This document shows positions 57,629 through 64,000 of a DNA stretch of 64,000 nt, one piece after another; within the stretch, counting starts at the first letter, position 1, and each line of letters opens with the position of its first letter. The translations under genes and the position numbers were made by a program. This stretch comes from Candidatus Rifleibacteriota bacterium (GTDB lineage: Bacteria; Muiribacteriota; Ozemobacteria; Ozemobacterales; Ozemobacteraceae), in assembly GCA_015232575.1 (NCBI GenBank), contig JADFZL010000001.1:372001-436000 (forward strand), read 5' to 3'. The notes beneath the pieces are model-generated. The model was not told where the DNA came from. It saw only the letters and a program-made list of their open reading frames with translations, and did no database searches.

Positions 57629-60025
57629 ATGAAAGAGGCATTTCGAAGTAATCAGGAACTGCTTGATGAAAATTATCGCCTGATACAGAGAATTCGAGAG
57701 CTGGAGCAATCGGAAGCAAAACTGAAACATGCAGAAGAAGGTTGGAAAAAAAGCGAAGCAAGGTTAGTCGAAGCACAGGCTGTGACAAAAGTGGGGAGTT
57801 GGGAAACCGACCTGTCAAATTTTACAGTAATTTGGTCAGAGCAGACATACAAGATTTTCGACCTTGATCCGAACACGTTCCAGGCATCTCATTCTGCATT
57901 TTTGAGTTTCGTTCATCCGCATGACCGAGCTAAAGTTGATGCGGCGTTTGTAAATTCTTTCAAGAACGACGCCTACAATTCAATCGAACATCGTATCATA
58001 ACAGCAAATGGAACCACAAAATATGCTGAAGAACGCTGGCACATTTTTCGTAACGATCAAGGACAACCGATAAGAGCAGTGGGCACCTGCCAGGACATCA
58101 CTGAACGGAAACAGGCAGAAGATGAATTATTGAAAAAGGAGGAAGATTTAAGAGAATCACAGAGAATTGCTCGAGTTGGCAGTTGGCGTCTGGACATTGC
58201 AACCAACCATGTTTCGTGGTCGGAAGAACTCTACAGAATGTGTGATTTTGACCCAACGCAACCTCCACCTCCTTATACTGAACACAAAAAACTCTTCACC
58301 AACGAGAGTTGGGACCGCCTTTCGAAGGCTTTGACTAACACAACTGAAACTGGAACTCCTTACGAACTTGAGCTTGAAACTTTGCGAAAAGATGGTACTC
58401 GCGGGTGGATGTGGGTATATGGCAAAACAGTAGTTAATGCAAATGGTATAACAATAGGCCTTATGGGGGCGGCACAGGACATCACCGAGCGAAAGCGTGT
58501 GGAAATGGAACTTGCAGCTGAAAAAGAGCGACTGGCAGTAACTTTGCGAAGCATTGGTGATGGAGTCATCACCACAGATACTCAGGGTAATGTCGTCATT
58601 ATGAATAAAGTGGCAGAAACGCTTACGGGCTGGATACAGAGCGAAGCACGAGGCAAGCCGCTGACAACAGTTTTTCACATAATCAACGAAATAACTCGTC
58701 TGCCCTGCGAAAATCCGGCTGAAAGAGTCCTGGCAACAGGTAAAATAATTGAACTGGCTAATCGAACCCTTCTAATTTCAAAAGATGGAACAGAGCGGAT
58801 TATTGCTGACAGCGGCGCTCCTATCATGGATCTGAAGAGCGTAACCATCGGTGTGGTGTTGGTGTTCCGCGATATGACAGAGAAGCAGAGACTTTTTGAT
58901 GCTATTCAGCGCACGGACAAGCTTGACTCTCTTGGTATTCTTGCTGGCGGCATTGCCCATGATTTCAACAATTTACTTGCGGGAATTTTCGGATATGTAG
59001 ATCTTGCACGCGAGAAAACGACTGAAAAGTTACCTTCAGAATATCTCGGAAAAGCGATGACTGCATTCAGTCGAGCCAAAGACCTTACCCAGCAGCTTCT
59101 CACCTTTTCCAAAGGCGGAACGCCCCAGCGAAAAACCGCTGAATTAGCACCTATCATCATGGAAAGTGCTTCGTTTTCACTTTCTGGTTCCCAAATCGCC
59201 TGTGATTACAAAATTGATAAAGACCTCTGGCTTGCTGATTTCGACAAAAACCAGATCGGACAGGCAATAGACAATCTCGTTATTAATGCCCAGCAGGCTA
59301 TGCCCATGGGTGGTAGAATCCTTATTTCCGCAAAAAATGTTGTCATAAAAGAGGGTGATATTCTGCTCCTGAAATCGGGAAGATATATCAAGCTTTCCAT
59401 AACCGATACCGGGATCGGTATTCCAAATGATTTGCTCAAACGCATCTTCGACCCGTTCTTTACCACCAAGCAAAGGGGCCATGGCCTTGGACTGGCAACC
59501 TGCTATGCCATTGTTCATAAACACGAAGGCTGTATCGAAGTAGAATCTGTTATGGGAAAAGGGTCAACGTTTCATGTGTTCCTTCCGGCATCTAAACAGG
59601 TAAACATTCAGAATGTATCCAAGTCATCGGTTTTGCATAAAGGAAGTGGAACAATACTAATCATGGATGACGAGCCTTCCATCAGGGAAATTCTCGGCCT
59701 TATACTCCAGGAAATGGGCTATAACATTATCGAAGCAAAAGATGGCGAAGAAGCCTTACAGATTGCTGCCAAAGCTGCAAGCAATAGCACAAAAATAGCC
59801 GGGGCATTTTTCGATCTGACCATTCCAGGCGGAATGGGCGGAAAAGAAGCCATTGTACAATTTAGGAATTTGTATCCCGATCTACCCGTCTTCGCATCAA
59901 GCGGGTATTCGGAAGACCCAGTCATGGCAAAGCCTACAGAACACGGCTTCACCGACAGCATCCGCAAACCATATCGAAAAGACGAGCTGGCAGCAATGCT
60001 GAACCGACATGACCCGAAAAGCTGA
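57629..60025 (+). CDS. Hybrid sensor histidine kinase with three PAS domains and receiver
   Basis: The 798-residue protein has no membrane segment. A short coiled coil leads to three PAS/PAC modules (about 45-165, 175-290 and 300-410) ending in ITERK-type sequences. A HisKA domain follows with the GGIAHDFNNLLAGIFGY H-box, then a HATPase domain (NLVINAQQAMPMGG, DTGIGIPNDLLKRIFDPFFT, GHGLGLATC) and a C-terminal receiver (LIMDDEPSIREIL, phosphoacceptor in FFDLTIPGGMGG). This is a soluble phosphorelay sensor. AGGAG precedes the ATG. No DNA-binding partner is adjacent; the output may go to a distant response regulator. Confidence 0.95.
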   Translation: MKEAFRSNQELLDENYRLIQRIRELEQSEAKLKHAEEGWKKSEARLVEAQAVTKVGSWETDLSNFTVIWSEQTYKIFDLDPNTFQASHSAFLSFVHPHDRAKVDAAFVNSFKNDAYNSIEHRIITANGTTKYAEERWHIFRNDQGQPIRAVGTCQDITERKQAEDELLKKEEDLRESQRIARVGSWRLDIATNHVSWSEELYRMCDFDPTQPPPPYTEHKKLFTNESWDRLSKALTNTTETGTPYELELETLRKDGTRGWMWVYGKTVVNANGITIGLMGAAQDITERKRVEMELAAEKERLAVTLRSIGDGVITTDTQGNVVIMNKVAETLTGWIQSEARGKPLTTVFHIINEITRLPCENPAERVLATGKIIELANRTLLISKDGTERIIADSGAPIMDLKSVTIGVVLVFRDMTEKQRLFDAIQRTDKLDSLGILAGGIAHDFNNLLAGIFGYVDLAREKTTEKLPSEYLGKAMTAFSRAKDLTQQLLTFSKGGTPQRKTAELAPIIMESASFSLSGSQIACDYKIDKDLWLADFDKNQIGQAIDNLVINAQQAMPMGGRILISAKNVVIKEGDILLLKSGRYIKLSITDTGIGIPNDLLKRIFDPFFTTKQRGHGLGLATCYAIVHKHEGCIEVESVMGKGSTFHVFLPASKQVNIQNVSKSSVLHKGSGTILIMDDEPSIREILGLILQEMGYNIIEAKDGEEALQIAAKAASNSTKIAGAFFDLTIPGGMGGKEAIVQFRNLYPDLPVFASSGYSEDPVMAKPTEHGFTDSIRKPYRKDELAAMLNRHDPKS

Positions 60026-60032
60026 TTTTTAT

Positions 60033-60632
60033 TTATCTAGCCTTGATAAGGCCAGCTTTGATGAGATCAGCACCGGTTTTTAACCCCATACCTTCAAACA
60101 TTTCAACGAAATGGTGGAGAAGGTGTTTTACAGTGAGAGTATCTGCCATTGCTCTGTGAGCTCCGGTGGTTGTGATACTCAGGTGTTTAGCCACAGACCC
60201 GAGAGCGTTTGATGGCAGTTTTAGGTATTTCCTGCTCAAATGCAAAGTACAGAGCGAAGGAACACTAAAATCTCTTTTCAGACAATTCGCATAAACATGC
60301 TTTATAAATGCCAGATCGAATGGTACATTATGTGAAACAAAAATTCTATTATCAAGAGACTCGCTTATTTTCTCCGCAATTGCATCAATCTTTGGTTTCC
60401 CTTTAACCATTGAATTATCAATACCTGTAAGCTCGACAATCTCTCTGGGAATTGAAACACCCGGGTCAACGAGAGTGTCAATATAAACTTCAGGCTTCGA
60501 GTACAGCGAAATTACAGATATTTCCGTAATTTTGGCATAAGGGGGCGCGTATCCGGTAGTTTCAAGATCAATAATTGCAAAAGGAAGATCTCTGACAGGA
60601 GTGTCTTTGATAAATTCAAATCTATCGTTCAT
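60033..60632 (-). CDS. DEDDh 3'-5' exonuclease (DnaQ/PolC-epsilon type)
   Basis: ATG 60632 is preferred over ATG 60659 because GGTGG stands near it and no site precedes the other. The 199-residue protein has the three exonuclease motifs FAIIDLETTG (Exo I), VSHNVPFDLAFIKHVY (Exo II) and HRAMADTLTVKHLL (Exo III with the DEDDh histidine). It resembles the epsilon proofreading subunit and PolC exonuclease domains, but as a stand-alone gene it may be a repair or RNase T-like nuclease. It is convergent with the hybrid kinase, separated by seven bases, and no polymerase gene is adjacent. Confidence 0.9.
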   Translation of the reverse strand: MNDRFEFIKDTPVRDLPFAIIDLETTGYAPPYAKITEISVISLYSKPEVYIDTLVDPGVSIPREIVELTGIDNSMVKGKPKIDAIAEKISESLDNRIFVSHNVPFDLAFIKHVYANCLKRDFSVPSLCTLHLSRKYLKLPSNALGSVAKHLSITTTGAHRAMADTLTVKHLLHHFVEMFEGMGLKTGADLIKAGLIKAR

Positions 60633-60775
60633 AACTGTTATTCCACCATTTCTCAGCATTAGTTTAATTCTATCATAATTTCATTACATTTTCCAGATAC
60701 TTGCATTCAGCTCAATCAATCTCCATTTCACAATGTCCTGATTGCAGCAAAATTGTTCAATTATGATTTTTTTTC

Positions 60776-60804
60776 TTGACGTCGAAAATTCTATTTGCTA
60801 TGTT
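60776..60804 (+). promoter_or_regulatory. Sigma-70 promoter of the lipoprotein gene
   Basis: TTGACG (60776-60781), a 17-base spacer and TATGTT (60799-60804). A leader of about 40 bases ends at GGGAGG before ATG 60853. Confidence 0.6.
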
Positions 60805-60852
60805 ATTTTTTGCTTGGAAGATAAATGCAACAAAGCTTCTTCGGGAGGAAAT

Positions 60853-62745
60853 ATGAAGAGATTACTCGGTATTACGGCTTTGATTCTGCTGACTTTCCCA
60901 TATTTTCTGGGATGCAAACCATTTTCATCAGGAAATGATGACTTTGATGATTACCAGTCAGGCGAAGTACAATCTGATATTCGTGTTATAACTGGAACTC
61001 TGTATGAAGAAGTCATTTCGGTTACACCCTCATTCCGGGGTGCAACTGTTGTACGGTATGTTGCAGCAGCAGACACAAAAGTAACCGCTGCGTATGATGA
61101 CAGTATTTTTACGTTCACAAATGCATCTGGGGCATTCAGCCTCTCAGTTGACCTTATTAAGAACGCTAAAGCCGGAAACACAAATTATGTCTCTTCAAGC
61201 TCTCAGGCAATCGCATTAATTGCCCAGAAAGTTGTGAAAAACCCCGATGGAAGTCAGAATCTCAAAAGCACTTCAATATCTGTAGACTTCGGAACTGACT
61301 TAACCAGGAACGAAAAAACCATTGACATTTCGAAGACCTATCAAAGTTCCAATGCTTCCGAACCTAATTCCAGAACGTGCATAAAAACCACTCCTGTTTC
61401 AGAATTTCTGGTAATTTTTGGTGGAAAACCTGAAAAAGTCGAAATTTCCTTTTATGATTTGTTTTCCAATGCACTGATTTACAAGGCTTCAACTTCCTCT
61501 GACGGAAGACTATCCTTGCCTGCAAGCCCAGGAACTTACCGTCTGATAATATCAGTATCCGGGTATAAACCTACAGTGATTTTTCCTCATATAATCTCTG
61601 CAGAAGCAGCCGGACTGATTGAATTTGATATTCCGAAAATTTCACTTACTGACTCATCATCAATCGGATCAGATTCAGCTCCAGTAGCTTCTACTACGAC
61701 CACTCCGGTTAATATCCCTTCAGTTTCTGCCGAGCCGGTGCCACCTGAATTGACAGTAAAAGTAAACGATCGATCAGTTGAAAAGAATGAAAAAATTAAA
61801 CTTCTTCAGGGAGCAACAATGTCCGTTTCCTTATCAGCTTATGACGCTGACAAAGGTCTTGGAGACATGTTTGCGCAAATGAACGGCGTCACCCAGTTTG
61901 AAATTCATGAGAGGAATCAAACTTCCCTTTCCGGAAGCTTCCAGAAGGTTTTTTACAGCCCCGGCACTTTTTCGCTTCGAATTACAGCACGGGATTATGA
62001 TTTTCCGAAAGCCTTCTCACCTTCAAGAGCTGGTTATCTGAAAATAAAAATCCTTCCGGCAACAAACAAAACCTTGTACAAGATTGTACCTGGTGTCAGG
62101 GTCACTTCTTCTGACGGCTCAATAAAATTCAATGATCTGATTACCTATAATGAAAGTGAAGAATCGTGCGGTCGGTTGATGATTCCTGTCACGCCTGACG
62201 ATAGAGTCACTCCTTTTATAAGAGTTGACATGGAAGACCACCAGGTTAGCGGCGTCCCCAGAGTATATGATCGGTTTTACGGAGATTTTGATGAAACCGT
62301 GAGGGTTCCGGTCAGTCGCGATTCGCTCTCATCAGGAGCAGCAACAATCTGGTTTGAGGAATGCAGGGGTAATGATCCGTGGTCTGACTGGGGAATGGAC
62401 AGCTATGGTATGAAAATCTGGTTTATGGAAGACAAAGATACCTACGACACTTATCCGCTTGTCGAAACTTTAAGAGTTTATGATCATTCCGTATCACATG
62501 ATTTCACCGTAGAAGTTCAACCAATTGTTGTCACCAGAGGCAAAATTGCAGGGGTTGTTATTGATGAAATTTCCGGAGAACCTGTTTCCGGAGCAATGGT
62601 ACTGATTTCTGGAACGGAAATTAGCACGATGACAAACACTGAAGGACATTTTGAATTTATCGGCCTGAAAGCCGGAACCTACAATCTTATTGTCACAGGA
62701 AACAATTATGCAACAAAAACCTTTTCTGATATCACTGTTCCATAA
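60853..62745 (+). CDS. Lipoprotein with carboxypeptidase-regulatory-like domain
   Basis: ATG 60853 follows GGGAGG; the longer frame from 60742 would include the promoter. The 630-residue product opens with a lipoprotein signal ending in the lipobox YFLG-C. It has several beta-rich regions: FLVIFGGKPEKVEISFYDLF (about 180), DGRLSLPASPGTYRLIISVS, an Ig/PKD-like part (SVSLSAYDADKGLGDMF), and a C-terminal carboxypeptidase-regulatory-like (CarboxypepD_reg) domain (KIAGVVIDEISGEPVSGAMV, then TEGHFEFIGLKAGTYNLIV). It should be an outer-surface or periplasmic anchored protein. The next gene encodes a second lipoprotein with similar beta units, so they are probably functionally linked. Confidence 0.8.
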   Translation: MKRLLGITALILLTFPYFLGCKPFSSGNDDFDDYQSGEVQSDIRVITGTLYEEVISVTPSFRGATVVRYVAAADTKVTAAYDDSIFTFTNASGAFSLSVDLIKNAKAGNTNYVSSSSQAIALIAQKVVKNPDGSQNLKSTSISVDFGTDLTRNEKTIDISKTYQSSNASEPNSRTCIKTTPVSEFLVIFGGKPEKVEISFYDLFSNALIYKASTSSDGRLSLPASPGTYRLIISVSGYKPTVIFPHIISAEAAGLIEFDIPKISLTDSSSIGSDSAPVASTTTTPVNIPSVSAEPVPPELTVKVNDRSVEKNEKIKLLQGATMSVSLSAYDADKGLGDMFAQMNGVTQFEIHERNQTSLSGSFQKVFYSPGTFSLRITARDYDFPKAFSPSRAGYLKIKILPATNKTLYKIVPGVRVTSSDGSIKFNDLITYNESEESCGRLMIPVTPDDRVTPFIRVDMEDHQVSGVPRVYDRFYGDFDETVRVPVSRDSLSSGAATIWFEECRGNDPWSDWGMDSYGMKIWFMEDKDTYDTYPLVETLRVYDHSVSHDFTVEVQPIVVTRGKIAGVVIDEISGEPVSGAMVLISGTEISTMTNTEGHFEFIGLKAGTYNLIVTGNNYATKTFSDITVP

Positions 62746-62817
62746 AAAATCTGAAACATCGGAATTAAGCAGTAAGTATTTTCAAAATCTGATAAATTTT
62801 CTTGGAGAGGGAAATAG

Positions 62818-64000
62818 ATGAATAGTAAAGTCTGGATTTTTGTATGTCTGTTATCAATGGGGTTATTTCTGGTCGCTTGCGGCGGCTCAGGTGGAAGCAG
62901 TGAAGGTCTCAATACTGTAACCACGAATTCACAAGCTGGGCGCACGGTCAAAGGAAATATTTCTGGTGAAGGTGATTTGTCCGGTGTAGCCGTTTTTCTC
63001 ATCAAACCCGATGAAAATCTCACCCTTGCTTCGGTTCTGAACAGCACTAATTACAGTATTGGCGGATCATTGTACACTTCAATCACCGACGCCGACGGAA
63101 ACTTTGCCTTCAACAACGTCTCTGATGGAAATTACAATATTGTTGCAAAACGGGGAAATGAAGAAGCGGCAATTATCAGAGACATTCTGGTAAGTGAACA
63201 GCCGATTGATCTTGTTTTAAAACTTATGGCTACAGGTGATCTTACTGGCAGAGTAATTGTACCAGAAGGTTTTACAAACAAAAGCGGAATCATAGCATTT
63301 CTTCCCGGAACATCCTATGCGGGCTACTCTGATGCACTTGGGTACTTTACCATTAAAGGAGTTCCGGTAGGAAACTACACCGTTGTATTTACTGCACCTG
63401 GTTTAAAACAGGGGCGACTTGAAAATATCACAATCGCAGCAGGAAAGACTACAACAGTTCCCGATTACACATTGTCTGCAACAGATGCAGTTTTTGCAGG
63501 ACTGATCTGGAAAGGTGAATCAGCAACTCCTCCAGCCAACCCGGAATCTAACTGGGCCTACTTCAACACTGCTGAAGGAAAAGCTTATATATATTTTTCT
63601 GGAAAATGGAATGTCATGTCCCAAAGTGGTGTAACAGGCGCAACTGGTGCCACAGGAGCTACTGGGGCGACTGGCGCTACCGGTGCAACAGGCAATATAG
63701 GACCTCAGGGAAATCCTGGTGTAGGAATAGTGTGGCTTGGAACTTTTTCCGAACATCCTCTCACACCACACTTAAACCACGCTTACTATAACAGTACAAA
63801 TAAATGTTCGTATATTTTTGACGAAACTCAATGGCAAACAATGACTTTTGACGGTTTAATCGGACCTCAAGGCCCGGTCGGACCGGTCGGACCAACTGGG
63901 GCAACCGGTGCTACTGGCACCACCGGAGCCACTGGTCCAATAGGATTAACTGGTGCTACTGGCCAGACTGGAGCGACCGGAAACAACGGAGCAACTGGTG
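62818..64000 (+). CDS. Collagen-like (G-A-T repeat) lipoprotein, 3' end outside window
   Basis: ATG 62818 follows GGAGAGGG. The open frame runs off the window after 394 codons, so the gene is incomplete. The lipobox is LVA-C, then a Gly/Ser spacer and two or three carboxypeptidase-regulatory-like beta units ([52 protein letters not shown]). From about 268 come collagen-type Gly-X-Y triplets, GATGATGATGATGATGAT and NIGPQGNPG, interrupted by a non-repeat [20 protein letters not shown] stretch and resumed at [20 protein letters not shown]. Collagen triple-helix lipoproteins form surface stalks in several bacteria. Threonine in the third position can be glycosylated. Confidence 0.85.
   Translation, partial: MNSKVWIFVCLLSMGLFLVACGGSGGSSEGLNTVTTNSQAGRTVKGNISGEGDLSGVAVFLIKPDENLTLASVLNSTNYSIGGSLYTSITDADGNFAFNNVSDGNYNIVAKRGNEEAAIIRDILVSEQPIDLVLKLMATGDLTGRVIVPEGFTNKSGIIAFLPGTSYAGYSDALGYFTIKGVPVGNYTVVFTAPGLKQGRLENITIAAGKTTTVPDYTLSATDAVFAGLIWKGESATPPANPESNWAYFNTAEGKAYIYFSGKWNVMSQSGVTGATGATGATGATGATGATGNIGPQGNPGVGIVWLGTFSEHPLTPHLNHAYYNSTNKCSYIFDETQWQTMTFDGLIGPQGPVGPVGPTGATGATGTTGATGPIGLTGATGQTGATGNNGATG

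Overview
The window comes from a Gram-negative-type bacterial chromosome with an intermediate to low GC content. It holds flagellin, pseudopilins, lipoproteins with clear lipoboxes, an HD-GYP response regulator, a sigma-54 activator, CheW and a hybrid histidine kinase. Several small exported or membrane proteins carry zinc ribbons and TPRs, and cyclic-nucleotide-binding domains are fused to unrelated partners. There is no rRNA and no taxonomically decisive marker. The mix would fit an uncultured deep-branching phylum such as Candidatus Riflebacteria, but that is a guess from gene style. Most genes sit on the minus strand in short operons.

Layout. 1-3.5 kb: the end of a flagellin gene, a terminator, tRNA-Arg(CCG), and on the minus strand a ParB-like gene and a ParA gene whose product carries a restriction-enzyme-like (HsdR_N) N-terminal half. 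3.5-10 kb: a DUF5610-like protein, an exported lytic transglycosylase, membrane proteins of unknown role, a PrsW-like protease and a zinc ribbon/beta-propeller protein. 10-19 kb: a trehalose synthase-maltokinase fusion, metallophosphoesterase, UvrB, a cysteine-cluster protein, and an MscS channel with a cyclic-nucleotide-binding domain. 19-26.6 kb: a GDQGQHPGQ repeat protein, a weak GNAT-like protein, a palindromic tandem repeat, a zinc ribbon/TPR protein, a sigma-54 regulator, a 5'-nucleotidase-like enzyme and an HD-GYP protein. 26.7-36.8 kb: exported TPR protein, NrnA, a sugar ABC importer without its ATPase, a second palindromic tandem repeat, and two exported proteins.

36.9-44.5 kb is the most distinctive region. 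Five tightly packed minus-strand genes follow a good sigma-70 promoter. They encode an acyltransferase-like/tandem cyclic-nucleotide-binding protein, two cobalamin-type radical SAM enzymes, a second GNAT/cyclic-nucleotide-binding protein and a third radical SAM enzyme. I read this as a biosynthetic operon, for a modified lipid or small molecule, whose acyltransferases are gated by a cyclic nucleotide. The product is unknown.

44.6-64 kb: two divergent pseudopilins, an M48 protease with a TerB-like tail, a DHH phosphoesterase, a secreted alpha-amylase, VOC and nucleotidyltransferase proteins, an ABC-F ATPase, a CheW gene cluster, a three-PAS hybrid kinase, a DEDDh exonuclease, and two lipoproteins, the last with collagen-like G-A-T repeats running off the window.

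Intergenic DNA is rich in repeats: six copies (three full palindromes, three halves) of a REP-like element, two loci sharing an identical 32-bp hairpin followed by tandem palindromes, and degenerate phrases. No CRISPR array, transposase, integrase or insertion sequence was seen. The carbohydrate theme (TreS-Mak, alpha-amylase, sugar importer) suggests alpha-glucan and trehalose use.
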